From NCBI GenBank assembly GCA_963820185.1, contig CAWFYV010000002.1, positions 434,001 to 498,000 of the forward strand: DNA of 64,000 nt, given 5' to 3'. Both the position numbers and the translations under genes were made by a program. Positions 8,287 through 17,288 of the stretch are shown piece by piece. Below the pieces are notes generated by a model, which was not told the DNA's origin, did no database searches, and saw only the letters and a list, made by a program, of their open reading frames with translations. The stretch is from Aquilonibacter sp963820185 (lineage in GTDB: Bacteria; Vulcanimicrobiota; Vulcanimicrobiia; Vulcanimicrobiales; Vulcanimicrobiaceae). Each line of letters opens with the position of its first letter. The first letter of the stretch is position 1.

Positions 8287-8867
8287 GATTGCGAACGCAC
8301 CTTCGCCGCTGGACGCTCGATTGGCCCAAGCAGTTCTGCGAGACGTTCGTAGGGCAGTGCGCCTTCGCGCACGAGCCGGGCATAGCGGCCGGTTAAATCC
8401 ACGATAGTTGATTCGATGGCGTAGCGTGTTGGACCATTTTCGATCACAAGGTCGCAGGCGTCTTTGTCGCCGCCCTCGACGCTTGCGACCGCGAGTGGCC
8501 CAGCGCGCTCCAAGATTGCGCATGCCAGCGGTTCATCAGGAACGCGGAGTCCCACGGCGCTCTCCCCGGTAGCAACGTCGTTGCTTACGTACGATGGCCG
8601 TCGCACGAGCAACGTCACCGGGCCGGGCAATAGTCGTTTGGACGCAAGAATCGCAAGCGGATTGCCCCAGGCATATTCCAGGAACTCTGTCGGCGTTGCA
8701 ACGAGAAGCTCCAATGGATTGTGAGCTGCCGGAACGCGGTTTGGATCGCATGCGAGACAATAGCTCGTATCGTTCGGGAACACGATGGTGCCGCCCGCAA
8801 AAATAACCTGCGCGCACGCGTCGACGACGCGCTCGAGCGGTTCGACGCGCGCGTCTAAGGTCGGCAT
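8283..8867 (-). CDS. TsaC/Sua5/YrdC-domain protein, divergent
   Basis: A 194-residue YrdC-fold protein. Canonical members make threonylcarbamoyl-AMP for tRNA t6A37. The fold is recognisable from GGTIVFPNDTSYCLACDP, LLPGPVTLLVRRP, VGLRVPDEPLACAI and ESTIVDLTG. The family's usual Lys-Arg-Pro loop after the first motif is missing: the protein goes directly from DPNRVPAAHNPLEL to PTEFLEYAWGNPLAIL. The catalytic activity is therefore uncertain. It may be the genuine but divergent t6A enzyme or a specialised paralogue. It is tightly coupled to lptA and separated by one base from mreB. Confidence 0.72.
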   Translation of the reverse strand: MPTLDARVEPLERVVDACAQVIFAGGTIVFPNDTSYCLACDPNRVPAAHNPLELLVATPTEFLEYAWGNPLAILASKRLLPGPVTLLVRRPSYVSNDVATGESAVGLRVPDEPLACAILERAGPLAVASVEGGDKDACDLVIENGPTRYAIESTIVDLTGRYARLVREGALPYERLAELLGPIERPAAKVRSQS

Positions 8868-8868
8868 C

Positions 8869-9849
8869 CTAGAGGGAGATGCTCATTCCGGTGCCGATCG
8901 CCACGCACGAGAGCGGGTCGTCGGCCACGATGGCAGGCACGCCGGTGACTTCCGAGAGCAATTTATCGAGCCCGCGCAGCAACGCACCACCACCCGTGAG
9001 AATCACGCCACGATCGATGATGTCGGCAGCAAGTTCGGGCGGCGTTTTCTCGAGAACAGCTTTCACCGCCTCGACGATCGAGCCGACCGGTTCGGAGAGC
9101 GCTTCGCGGATCTCTTCGCTCGTGATCTTCACGGTCTTCGGCAGGCCGTTGATGAGATCGCGACCGCGAATCTCCATTGCAAGTTCTTGCTCGAGCTTGT
9201 ATGCGGAACCGATCTTGATCTTGATCTCTTCAGCCGTGCGTTCACCGATCATCAAATTGTAGACGCGTCGGATATAGCGAATGATTGCGTCATCGAGCTT
9301 GTTGCCCGCCACGCGCAATGACTGCGAAACGACGATGCCACCAAGTGAGATCACCGCGACGTCGGTCGTGCCACCGCCGATATCGACAACCATCGATCCT
9401 GACGGTCCGTCGATCGGCAGGCCCGCGCCGATCGCCGCAGCCATCGGCTCCTCGATAATGTCGACTTGCCGCGCACCCGCAAGCTTCGCGGCATCTTTCA
9501 CCGCGCGCTCTTCAACGCTCGTAATCTCGGCCGGCACGCAGATAATAACGTGCGGCTTCGGCTTGATGATCGTCGACCACCACGAACGATCTTTCATCAC
9601 CTTCTTGATGAAGTACGAGAGCATCGCCTCGGTCACTTCGAAATCCGCGATTACGCCGTCGCGCAGCGGTCGAATGGCCTGAATGTGGGCCGGTGTTTTG
9701 CCCAGCATCAGCCGCGCCTCCTCACCGACCGCGAGAATTTTTCCCGTGTTCATGTCTTTTGCGACGACGGAGGGCTCGCGCAACACGATGCCTTTGCCCT
9801 TGACATGCACGAGCACGTTGGCTGTGCCAAGATCGATGCCGATATCCAA
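8869..9849 (-). CDS. mreB: Rod shape-determining protein MreB
   Basis: A 326-residue bacterial actin that directs lateral wall synthesis under the inner membrane. Phosphate 1 is MDIGIDLGTANVLVHVKGKG. The adenosine and phosphate 2 motifs include SMVVDIGGGTTDVAVISLGG and GVILTGGGALLRGLDKLLSE. The length matches the family. No mreC or mreD follows; the next gene downstream is the TsaC-like one and murA lies 42 bp upstream. This solo mreB next to murA resembles an mbl-type arrangement. Confidence 0.95.
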   Translation of the reverse strand: MDIGIDLGTANVLVHVKGKGIVLREPSVVAKDMNTGKILAVGEEARLMLGKTPAHIQAIRPLRDGVIADFEVTEAMLSYFIKKVMKDRSWWSTIIKPKPHVIICVPAEITSVEERAVKDAAKLAGARQVDIIEEPMAAAIGAGLPIDGPSGSMVVDIGGGTTDVAVISLGGIVVSQSLRVAGNKLDDAIIRYIRRVYNLMIGERTAEEIKIKIGSAYKLEQELAMEIRGRDLINGLPKTVKITSEEIREALSEPVGSIVEAVKAVLEKTPPELAADIIDRGVILTGGGALLRGLDKLLSEVTGVPAIVADDPLSCVAIGTGMSISL

Positions 9850-9891
9850 ACGAGTAACTCCAGAGATGCTTCGGTAAGAGGGGAACCGTGA

Positions 9892-11247
9892 TCAACCAGC
9901 AGCTGAACCCACGCGAGGATACTCGCGCGTTTCAAAAATTCCCGCCGGTTCAACAAGCGGCGTGATGCCGCTGCTGCGCTGCACTTGGCCGCCGAGCGCT
10001 GAAAGCAGCTCTTCCAAACGTTCGTAGCCGCGGTCGATATATTCGAGGCCGATGATCTCGGTCTCGCCGGCCGCGGCAAGTCCCGCGATCACGAGGGCGG
10101 CGCCAGCGCGAATGTCGGGTGCTTCGACCGGCGCACCCGAGAGCTGAGCGGCGCCTTTGACGACCGCCGTATTGCTCTCCATCGAGACGCGTACGTCGGC
10201 GCCCATGCGCGCGAGTTCGTTCACGTACGAGAAGCGCGCGTTGAAAATCGATTCTTCCACGACGCTCGTGCCGGGCGCGGTGGTGAGGAACGAGACCATC
10301 TGCGGTTGCAGATCGGTCGGAAAACCTGGGTACGGTGCGGTGAGAATCTCCGTGCCGCCGGTGATGCCGCTGCCGTCGACCCGAATCCAATCTTCGCCAT
10401 AGGTGAGATCGACGCCACACTCTTGCAGTTTCAGCATAAACGCTTCGAGATGCTCGGGGCGGCAACCGGTAACCGTGACGTCGCCACGCGTGACCGCACC
10501 ACCGAGCAGCAATGTGCCGGTCACGATGCGATCGGGAATGATCTCGTATTCACCGCCCGTGAGTTCTTTCACGCCTTCGATCGTGAGCGTGTCGCCCGCA
10601 AGACCGGAGATCTTGGCGCCCATTGCGTTAAGGAAGTATCCGACGTCGACGACTTCGGGCTCCATCGCGGCGTTTTTGATAACGGTCGTACCTTGCGCGA
10701 GCACGGCGGCGAGCATTGCGTTCTTGGTGGCGCCGACACTCGGCATGCGAAACTCGATCGTCGCACCGCGCATGCGTTTGTGTTTGCTCTCAGCGATCAG
10801 ATAGCCGTGTGCGCTACGCACCTCACATCCGAGCGCGAGGAACGCTTGCTCGTGCATATCGGTAGCGCGCGTGCCGAGCACACAGCCGCCGGGGAGCGGC
10901 ACTTCGGCTTTGCCGAAACGTCCGAGCAGCGGACCGACGATATCAAACGACGCGGCGAGCTTACGCACCAGTGCGTACGGTGCACGATATTGCGCGACGT
11001 TACTCGCGTCAACGGTGACGGTGTTGTCGCCTTCGTAACGGATACGCGCGCCGAGTGCTTCGAGTAGCGACCACATCACCGAGACGTCGGTAATGCGCGG
11101 CACGCGGTGCAGCGTGACTTTGCCCTTGCACAAAATAGCGGCAGCCATGATCGGCAGCGCCGCGTTTTTCGCGCCGTGCGTTGCAACCGAGCCTTCCAGG
11201 CGGACGCCGCCACGCACCCGCAGCGTGGTCTCCAAGCGATCGAGCAT
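9892..11247 (-). CDS. murA: UDP-N-acetylglucosamine 1-carboxyvinyltransferase
   Basis: A 451-residue enzyme that transfers enolpyruvate from PEP to UDP-GlcNAc, the first committed step of peptidoglycan synthesis. GSVATHGAKNAALPIMAAAI is the N-terminal EPSP-synthase-like signature. PLPGGCVLGTRATDMHEQAF carries the active-site cysteine targeted by fosfomycin. Substrate-site motifs such as TAPYPGFPTDLQPQ and AGAALVIAGLAAAGETEI are intact. The C-terminal extension past the usual end is about 20-25 residues. It follows atpC by 40 bp, so cell-wall genes appear appended to the ATP synthase operon. Confidence 0.95.
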   Translation of the reverse strand: MLDRLETTLRVRGGVRLEGSVATHGAKNAALPIMAAAILCKGKVTLHRVPRITDVSVMWSLLEALGARIRYEGDNTVTVDASNVAQYRAPYALVRKLAASFDIVGPLLGRFGKAEVPLPGGCVLGTRATDMHEQAFLALGCEVRSAHGYLIAESKHKRMRGATIEFRMPSVGATKNAMLAAVLAQGTTVIKNAAMEPEVVDVGYFLNAMGAKISGLAGDTLTIEGVKELTGGEYEIIPDRIVTGTLLLGGAVTRGDVTVTGCRPEHLEAFMLKLQECGVDLTYGEDWIRVDGSGITGGTEILTAPYPGFPTDLQPQMVSFLTTAPGTSVVEESIFNARFSYVNELARMGADVRVSMESNTAVVKGAAQLSGAPVEAPDIRAGAALVIAGLAAAGETEIIGLEYIDRGYERLEELLSALGGQVQRSSGITPLVEPAGIFETREYPRVGSAAG

Positions 11248-11287
11248 TACGGGAAAGGTTCGCTAAATTAGATTAAAAACCGCTTCT

Positions 11288-11659
11288 CTAGTGTCCGGTG
11301 AGGCGGAGCTTGGCGTTTGCGAAATCGATCTCAGACTGCGTGGTCGCGTGCGCCAGCTCGTCGCGGGTCTGGGCTACGTCGACGTCGGCAAAGCGCAGGG
11401 CCTCATCGACCAGGATGGTGACCCGATCCGGCAACGCTTGCATGAAGCCTTCGCGGGTTGCAAGCTCCAACCGCTCGGGTTTGCCCTCGACCACGACGTT
11501 GGCGCGCACGACACCCGGCTTGAGCGTCGCCAAAAACGGGGCGTGCTCGGGCAGGATGCCCTCTTCACCCTCGGTCGTCACCGCGATCACCAGCTCGGCG
11601 TCGCCCGCGAAGACGACCTTGGTAGGCGTGATCAGCTTGAACGGGATGGTTGAGGCCAC
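11288..11659 (-). CDS. atpC: F1Fo ATP synthase epsilon subunit
   Basis: A 123-residue subunit of the F1 central stalk. The N-terminal beta-sandwich includes PFKLITPTKVVFAGDAELV, EGEEGILPEHAPFLATLKPG and the conserved GFMQALPDRVTILVDEA. A short C-terminal helical part follows. The start is GTG, 2 bp after the atpD stop. It is the last ATP synthase gene of the operon and is followed by murA. Confidence 0.93.
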   Translation of the reverse strand: MASTIPFKLITPTKVVFAGDAELVIAVTTEGEEGILPEHAPFLATLKPGVVRANVVVEGKPERLELATREGFMQALPDRVTILVDEALRFADVDVAQTRDELAHATTQSEIDFANAKLRLTGH

Positions 11660-11661
11660 GT

Positions 11662-13134
11662 TTAGACCGTTGCTCCCAACTTTTCGGCGGCAGCTCGGAC
11701 TTCGTCGATGCCGCCTTTGTAGAAGAAGGCCTGTTCCGGCAAATCGTCCACTTTGCCGTCGAGGATCTCGCGGAACGAGGCAATCGTATCCTGGATCTTG
11801 ACGTACTTACCGGGCGTGCCCGTGAATTGCTCTGCAACGAAGAACGGCTGCGAGAACATGCGCTGTATCCGGCGCGCGCGGCCGACGGCGATCTTGTCGT
11901 CTTCGGATAGCTCTTCGATGCCCAGGATCGCGATGATGTCTTGGAGGTCTTTGTAGCGTTGCAGCGTCTCTTGCACGCCGCGCGCCACCGCATAGTGCTC
12001 GTCGCCGACGATCTGCGGATCCAAAATGCGCGAGGTCGAGGCGAGCGGATCGACGGCGGGATAAATGCCCAGTTCCGAAATCGGACGCGAAAGCGCGGTC
12101 GTCGCATCCAAATGCGCGAACGTCACGGCGACCGCCGGATCGGTGTAGTCGTCGGCCGGCACGTACACGGCTTGAACTGAGGTGATCGAGCCTTTGTCGG
12201 TCGAGGTGATGCGCTCTTCGAGCGCACCCATATCGGTCGAGAGCGTTGGTTGATAGCCGACCGCCGAGGGCATGCGGCCCATCAATGCCGAGACTTCCGA
12301 ACCGGCTTGCAGATAGCGGAAGATATTGTCCATGAAGAGCAGCACGTCGGCGCCGGCTTCATCGCGGAAATATTCCGCCATCGTGACGCCGGTCTGCGCA
12401 ACGCGGAAGCGCACACCCGGCGGCTCATCCATCTGACCGAACACGAGTGTCGTTTGCGCGAGCACGCCCGACTCTTTCATTTCGAGCCAGAGGTCGTTGC
12501 CCTCGCGCGTGCGCTCGCCGACACCGGTGAAAACCGAGAACCCTTTGTGCACGTTAGCGATGTTACGAATCAGCTCTTGAATCAATACGGTCTTGCCAAC
12601 GCCCGCGCCGCCGAAGAGTCCGACCTTGCCGCCGCGCGTGTACGGTGCCATCAAGTCGATGACTTTGATGCCGGTCTCGAAGAGTTTCGGGGTCGGATCT
12701 TGCGACTTGAAGTCGGGCGCCGGACGATGAATCGGCCAATACGCGGCGGCTTTGATCGGTTCGTCGGAATCGATCGTTTTGCCGAGCACGTTAAAGATGC
12801 GACCCAATGTGCCTTCGCCCACCGGGACTTTAATCGGTCCGCCGGTGTTCGTCACCAGATCGCCGCGGCGCAAGCCGTCGGTCGAGCCAAGTGCGAGGCA
12901 GCGTACTTGGTTATTGCCCAGTTCATCTTGCACTTCGAGCGTGAGATCGCGCGCCTGCATCGCCGTTCCACCGAGCTCGACTCCCGACACGTGCGCATGA
13001 CCGTTGCTTCCCGCTTGCGCGTCTTCGTTGACGCGCACGGTCAATGCATCGTTGATCTTCGGCAGCGTGTCTGGCGTGAATTCGACGTCTACGACGTTCC
13101 CGAGTACTTGGGCGATCTTACCGGTGGCAGCCAT
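11662..13134 (-). CDS. atpD: F1Fo ATP synthase beta subunit
   Basis: A 490-residue catalytic subunit. The P-loop is GGAGVGKTVLIQELI. Other hallmarks are GVGERTREGNDLW, Walker B DVLLFMDNIF, SALMGRMPSAVGYQPTLSTD and the C-terminal signature ATTALSRPISELGIYPAVDP. An insertion near residues 38-52 (EDAQAGSNGHAHVSGVEL) makes it a little longer than typical 465-480-residue homologues. It is 3 bp from atpG and 2 bp from atpC. Confidence 0.97.
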   Translation of the reverse strand: MAATGKIAQVLGNVVDVEFTPDTLPKINDALTVRVNEDAQAGSNGHAHVSGVELGGTAMQARDLTLEVQDELGNNQVRCLALGSTDGLRRGDLVTNTGGPIKVPVGEGTLGRIFNVLGKTIDSDEPIKAAAYWPIHRPAPDFKSQDPTPKLFETGIKVIDLMAPYTRGGKVGLFGGAGVGKTVLIQELIRNIANVHKGFSVFTGVGERTREGNDLWLEMKESGVLAQTTLVFGQMDEPPGVRFRVAQTGVTMAEYFRDEAGADVLLFMDNIFRYLQAGSEVSALMGRMPSAVGYQPTLSTDMGALEERITSTDKGSITSVQAVYVPADDYTDPAVAVTFAHLDATTALSRPISELGIYPAVDPLASTSRILDPQIVGDEHYAVARGVQETLQRYKDLQDIIAILGIEELSEDDKIAVGRARRIQRMFSQPFFVAEQFTGTPGKYVKIQDTIASFREILDGKVDDLPEQAFFYKGGIDEVRAAAEKLGATV

Positions 13135-13137
13135 TTC

Positions 13138-14013
13138 CTATCCTTTTACGAGGGCTTCGGCGCCCCCGACGATTTCAAGCAGTTCTTTCGTGATCGCGGC
13201 CTGGCGCGCATTGTTCATTTGAATTGTGAGCTCGTCGATCAACTTGCCGGCGTTCTCGGTTGCATTGTTCATCGCCAGCAGTTGTGCCGCAAAAAACGCC
13301 GCGTCGGTTTCGAGGATGGCAGAGAAGATTGTGAACTCGAGATACTTCGGGAGTAGGCGCGAGAGCACGAACTCCGGGGACGGTGAGAATTCGACCGCAC
13401 CCTTCGGACTCGACTTCTCCGTCTCGCCGGTCATTGTGATGTCGTCTCGAGTTATCGGAACGAGCTGCCGCACTTCGGGCTTCTGCGACATCATCGAGAC
13501 CAGCTTCGAGCTGATCAGGACGATCGAAGAAATCTTGCCGTTGACGAAATCCTCGCTTACACGCTGCGCAACTTCGCGGGCCACATCGAGCTTCGACGGC
13601 GCATTGACCGCCCATGTCGGACGATCGCCTTGGCCTAAGCGCCGAATCGCGTTGCGCGCTTTGTTGCCGACCGTATACCACGCAACGCTCTTTGCATCGC
13701 GTGCAAAGAGCTCGCCCGCACGAATCACATTGGAGTTGAATGCGCCGGCCAGCCCTTTGTCGGCGGTCATCAGAATCACACCCGCCGGGGAACTCGCAGC
13801 GCCCGGTTTCATGAACGGATGATCGATGGTGGACACTGCAGCCATCAAGTCGCGCAGCATCTCCGCCAGCGTGTCGGCGTACGGGCGCGCTTCCTTCCGC
13901 GCCTGTTCCGCGCGGCGAATCTTGGCCGCAGCGACTTGTTTCATCGCCTTGGTGATCTGTTGCGTATTCTTCAGCGAACGTATCCGCTCGCGAAGATCCT
14001 TGACGCTCGGCAT
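13138..14013 (-). CDS. atpG: F1Fo ATP synthase gamma subunit
   Basis: A 291-residue rotor shaft subunit. The N-terminal coiled coil begins LRERIRSLKNTQQITKAMKQ and continues VAAAKIRRAEQ. Conserved ILMTADKGLAGAFNSNVI follows. The C-terminal helix contains MNNATENAGKLIDELTIQMN and NNARQAAITKELLEIVGGAEAL. Its ATG shares one base with the atpA stop (TAATG), implying translational re-initiation. Confidence 0.95.
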   Translation of the reverse strand: MPSVKDLRERIRSLKNTQQITKAMKQVAAAKIRRAEQARKEARPYADTLAEMLRDLMAAVSTIDHPFMKPGAASSPAGVILMTADKGLAGAFNSNVIRAGELFARDAKSVAWYTVGNKARNAIRRLGQGDRPTWAVNAPSKLDVAREVAQRVSEDFVNGKISSIVLISSKLVSMMSQKPEVRQLVPITRDDITMTGETEKSSPKGAVEFSPSPEFVLSRLLPKYLEFTIFSAILETDAAFFAAQLLAMNNATENAGKLIDELTIQMNNARQAAITKELLEIVGGAEALVKG

Positions 14014-15512
14014 TAGAAGCTCTTGTTGAACTCCGTCAGCGCGTCGTTGAGCTTCTTCTTGTTTTCATCTGAAAGCTGGCCGCTGGCCGCAATCGCCTCC
14101 GTCACCGCACCGTACTTCTGATGAAGGAAGTCGATGAAGCCCTTTGCCCACTCTTGCAGACGCGGCGTAGGGATGTCGTTCACGTAGCCGTTGGTCGCGC
14201 CGTAAAGAATGGCCACCTGATCTTCCATCGCCATCGGCTGATACTGCGGCTGCTTGAGCAACTCGGTAAGCTTCTCGCCGCGCATCAACTGGTTTTGCGT
14301 CGACTTGTCGAGATCGCTCGCGAGCTTCGCGAATGCCGCGAGATCGCGATATTGTGCAAGCTCGAGTTTGAGCTGGCCAGCCACCGACTTCATCGCCTTG
14401 GTTTGGGCCGAGCCGCCGACGCGTGAGACCGACAGACCGACGTTGACCGCCGGGCGAATGCCTTGGAAGAAAAGCTCGGGCGTGAGGTAGATCTGTCCGT
14501 CGGTGATCGAGATCACGTTGGTTGGAATGTAGGCGGAGAAGTCGCCGGCTTGGGTTTCGATGATCGGCAGCGCCGTCATCGAGCCCCCGCCGAGGTCGTC
14601 GGAAAGCTTCGCCGCGCGCTCCAGCAAGCGTGAGTGCAGGTAGAATACGTCGCCCGGATAGGCTTCGCGGCCCGGTGGACGGCGCAGCAACAGCGACATC
14701 TCGCGATACGACTGCGCGTGCTTGGTGAGATCATCGTAAATGATCAGCACGTCTTTGCCCGCGTACATCATTTCTTCGCCCATCGCGCAGCCGGCGAACG
14801 GCGCAATCCAGCGCAGCGCCGCCGCTTCCGACGGGCTCACGGCGACGATCGTGGTGTACTCCATCGCGCCCTTTTGCTCGAGGATCTGGGCGAGCGCCGC
14901 AACAGTCGAGTTTTTCTGACCGATCGCGACGTAGATGCAGAAGACGTTCTTACCCTTTTGATTGATGATCGTGTCGATCGCGATTGCGGTTTTCCCGGTT
15001 GAACGGTCGCCGATGATCAGCTCGCGTTGACCCTTGCCGATCGGAATCAGTGCGTCGATCGCGCGAATGCCGGTTGGCAGCGATTGCTTCACCGCTTGGC
15101 GTTGAACGACGCCGGGCGCGACGTTTTCGATCGTACGATATTTCTTGGTTTCGACCGGTCCCTTACCGTCGATCGGTTGACCCAGCGGATTGACGACGCG
15201 CCCGAGTAATGCCTCACCGACCGGCACCGATGCGATGCGCCCGGTCCGACGAACCTCGTCGCCCTCTTGAATCGCTTCGTCGTCGCCCATGATCACGACA
15301 CCGACGTTGTCCTCTTCGAGATTGAGCGCGACGCCTTGCACGCCGTCGCCGAACTCGACCAACTCCGAAGCCCGCACGCCGCGCAGACCGTAGACACGTG
15401 CGAGATTCGCGCCGACCTCGATTACCGTGCCGACTTCGTCTTCTTGAACCCCGGTGTTGAAGGTCGCGATTTGCTGTTTGAGGATTCCCGCAATTTCGTC
15501 TGCGTTGATCAT
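14013..15512 (-). CDS. atpA: F1Fo ATP synthase alpha subunit
   Basis: A 499-residue non-catalytic nucleotide-binding subunit. The P-loop region is IGDRSTGKTAIAIDTIINQK. Other motifs are GQKNSTVAALAQILEQKGAM and PGREAYPGDVFYLHSRLLER. RPAVNVGLSVSRVGGSAQTK contains the arginine finger region. The ATG at 15512 (protein start MINADEIAGILKQQI) was chosen over an upstream in-frame ATG. It matches family N-termini and is preceded by GGAAG at suitable spacing. It lies one base after the atpH stop. Confidence 0.95.
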   Translation of the reverse strand: MINADEIAGILKQQIATFNTGVQEDEVGTVIEVGANLARVYGLRGVRASELVEFGDGVQGVALNLEEDNVGVVIMGDDEAIQEGDEVRRTGRIASVPVGEALLGRVVNPLGQPIDGKGPVETKKYRTIENVAPGVVQRQAVKQSLPTGIRAIDALIPIGKGQRELIIGDRSTGKTAIAIDTIINQKGKNVFCIYVAIGQKNSTVAALAQILEQKGAMEYTTIVAVSPSEAAALRWIAPFAGCAMGEEMMYAGKDVLIIYDDLTKHAQSYREMSLLLRRPPGREAYPGDVFYLHSRLLERAAKLSDDLGGGSMTALPIIETQAGDFSAYIPTNVISITDGQIYLTPELFFQGIRPAVNVGLSVSRVGGSAQTKAMKSVAGQLKLELAQYRDLAAFAKLASDLDKSTQNQLMRGEKLTELLKQPQYQPMAMEDQVAILYGATNGYVNDIPTPRLQEWAKGFIDFLHQKYGAVTEAIAASGQLSDENKKKLNDALTEFNKSF

Positions 15513-15513
15513 G

Positions 15514-16056
15514 TCAGTTACTTCCAAAGAGTGTACGAGTGAGTTCTTCCAGGCGTCCGGCAACCGAGCCGTCGATTAAGCGATCGCCCATTGCGACGCG
15601 AACGCCCCCGATGAGCGACGAATCGACCGTGACGCTCGCTTCAAATTTCTTTCCGTACGTGCGCTCGAGTTGGTCGACCAGTGCGCGCACGTCGCCGTCG
15701 CTGAGCTCGCGCGCAGTCGTTACTACGAGCGGCTCCACGCCGCGTGCAGCACGCGCGAGCTTGCCGTACTCCGTGACCAATTCTTCGAGCAGCGATTCAC
15801 GGCGCTTGCGCACCAGCAAAAGCAGGGTGTGCAGCGGAACGTCCCCGACTTTGCCGCGCAGCGATTCCAGCAGCGTTTGCTCTTTTTCGACGCGGTTGAC
15901 GACGGGTGACGTGAAGTATTGGAGAATGGTCGGGTCGCTATGGATCGTCTGGAGGATCGTCTCCAGCTCCGATCCGACGCGATCCACGCTTCCGGCGTCG
16001 GAAGCGAGTGCGAAGACCGCGGTTGCATAGCGGCGCGCCAGCGTTTCGTTCGGCAT
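15514..16056 (-). CDS. atpH: F1Fo ATP synthase delta subunit (OSCP homologue)
   Basis: A 180-residue peripheral-stalk connector between the b subunits and the top of F1. The N-terminal helical domain starts ETLARRYATAVFALASDAGS. The C-terminal signature DSSLIGGVRVAMGDRLIDGS is intact, followed by VAGRLEELTRTLFG. It is contiguous with the b subunit gene upstream, sharing one base. Confidence 0.93.
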   Translation of the reverse strand: MPNETLARRYATAVFALASDAGSVDRVGSELETILQTIHSDPTILQYFTSPVVNRVEKEQTLLESLRGKVGDVPLHTLLLLVRKRRESLLEELVTEYGKLARAARGVEPLVVTTARELSDGDVRALVDQLERTYGKKFEASVTVDSSLIGGVRVAMGDRLIDGSVAGRLEELTRTLFGSN

Positions 16057-16550
16057 CAGTTCGTGCTCCCGCGTTCGAGCGACGTCATGAATGCTTGCAC
16101 CAGCTTCAGGTTGAGTGCACCATCGACGCGTTGTTGCGCCTCGCTGCGCGCGAGGTCGAGTGCTTGTTCGGCGAGTTCGTCGCGCAGTTGCGCACGCGCG
16201 GCCGCGCGCGCGCGGTCAGGTTCGCCTTGGGCGTTGTGCAGCGCGCGCTCGCCGGCAGCTTTGGCTTCCGCGATTATCGCCTCGGCTTCGCGTTGCGCCT
16301 GTCCCTTGGCACGTTCGCGAATCAAGCCGGCGTCGCGTTGCGTGCCCTCGAGTTCGCGATTGAGCGCGTCGATTGCCGCCTTAGCCTCGTCGCGGTGCCG
16401 TTCGGCTACTTTAATCAGCTCGTTGCTCTTGGCTTGCGCTGCAAGCACCGCGGGTTGAATGAATTTGAGCCACAGATACACGAGCACGCCGAGGAACAGC
16501 AGCGCCGAGACGATATCGCTCCACTTCGCAATCTCTTCGTAGTTAGGCAT
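16056..16550 (-). CDS. atpF: F1Fo ATP synthase b subunit
   Basis: A 164-residue peripheral stalk subunit. One N-terminal transmembrane helix (DIVSALLFLGVLVYLWLKFI) precedes a long charged coiled coil rich in Ala, Glu and Arg. It is the second of two adjacent b-type genes. The TM-proximal region differs from its neighbour, so the pair is likely a b/b' heterodimer rather than a recent duplicate. Starts and stops are fused by one-base overlaps. Confidence 0.88.
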   Translation of the reverse strand: MPNYEEIAKWSDIVSALLFLGVLVYLWLKFIQPAVLAAQAKSNELIKVAERHRDEAKAAIDALNRELEGTQRDAGLIRERAKGQAQREAEAIIAEAKAAGERALHNAQGEPDRARAAARAQLRDELAEQALDLARSEAQQRVDGALNLKLVQAFMTSLERGSTN

Positions 16551-16978
16551 TACACCGACTCCGAGAGCGTGCGTTCGAGGATGAGATTGGCCAACTGCTG
16601 GACCGTCTCGTGTTCGCCGACGCGCGCCTGTTCCAGCTCGCCGGCGACGGTCTTATCTGCCTGCTCGATCGTCGATTTGACTTGCGAACCATACGACACG
16701 GCAAGCTCCGCCGCGGAATTCGACGCTTCCGCGCGCGCCGTTGCGATCAGCGACTCCGCCTCTCGGCGTGCCGCGGCACGAATCGCCTCGGCCTGTTCGC
16801 GCAGCGCCTTCGCCTGCGTCTGATACTTTTCATAGTCGTTCGCGACGCTGTTGATGTACTCGCGGCGCTTGCGTATCGCCGCGCCGACCGGACGCAAAAA
16901 GACCACGTTCAACAGCGCGAAGAAGATCGCGAAGTTGACGAGCTGGACCAGAAACGTCCCGTCGAGCTGTAGAAACAT
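16550..16978 (-). CDS. F1Fo ATP synthase b' subunit
   Basis: A 142-residue second peripheral-stalk subunit. Its membrane segment is FLVQLVNFAIFFALLNVVFL, followed by RPVGAAIRKRREYI and a coiled coil. FLRPVGxxIxxRR is characteristic of b'/b of photosynthetic bacteria. The position between atpE and atpF matches the cyanobacterial/alphaproteobacterial order (c, b', b, delta, alpha). Which of the two b genes is b' is inferred from order and sequence style. Confidence 0.85.
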   Translation of the reverse strand: MFLQLDGTFLVQLVNFAIFFALLNVVFLRPVGAAIRKRREYINSVANDYEKYQTQAKALREQAEAIRAAARREAESLIATARAEASNSAAELAVSYGSQVKSTIEQADKTVAGELEQARVGEHETVQQLANLILERTLSESV

Positions 16979-16984
16979 CGAATG

Positions 16985-17260
16985 CTAGTGCAGGTGCTGC
17001 AACAGGCTTGGAACGTTTGCAACGACGAGCAGCATGTAGAACGCGAGACCGAGCGCGATAATCGGGAACGCTTCCAGAACGCCGACCCCGAGGAACAAGA
17101 ACGTGAAGATGTTCGGGCGCGCTTCAGGCTGACGCGCGATCGCCTCTACGGCCTTGCTCGCGACGATGCCGTCGCCGACCGCGGAACCGAACGCCACGGC
17201 TGCGATGATAAGGCCGAACGCGAGCAGGGTGAGGCCTGCAACCAACGCTTCTGAGGTCAA
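16985..17260 (-). CDS. atpE: F1Fo ATP synthase c subunit (proteolipid)
   Basis: A 91-residue rotor-ring subunit with two transmembrane helices joined by the polar loop AVEAIARQPEARPN. The ion-binding carboxylate is the Glu in GVGVLEAFPIIALGLAFYML. Ala rather than Ser/Thr follows it, which argues for protons rather than sodium. The start is inferred to be TTG at 17260, because AGGAAAGG lies 7 bp upstream and the protein then begins at the first helix. A longer in-frame reading from 17371 overlaps atpB and has no RBS. The C-terminus (NVPSLLQHLH) is slightly extended. Confidence 0.9.
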   Translation of the reverse strand: MTSEALVAGLTLLAFGLIIAAVAFGSAVGDGIVASKAVEAIARQPEARPNIFTFLFLGVGVLEAFPIIALGLAFYMLLVVANVPSLLQHLH

Positions 17261-17288
17261 GACGATACCTTTCCTAAAGTGGATCGAG

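Noticed and set aside
8287..8523. Upstream extension of lptA
   Set aside because: Arg-rich, no signal peptide, overlaps the TsaC-like gene; ATG 8286 gives a proper signal sequence.
16056..16978. Recent duplication of one atpF gene
   Set aside because: The two proteins differ in membrane segment and charge pattern, as expected for an old b/b' pair.
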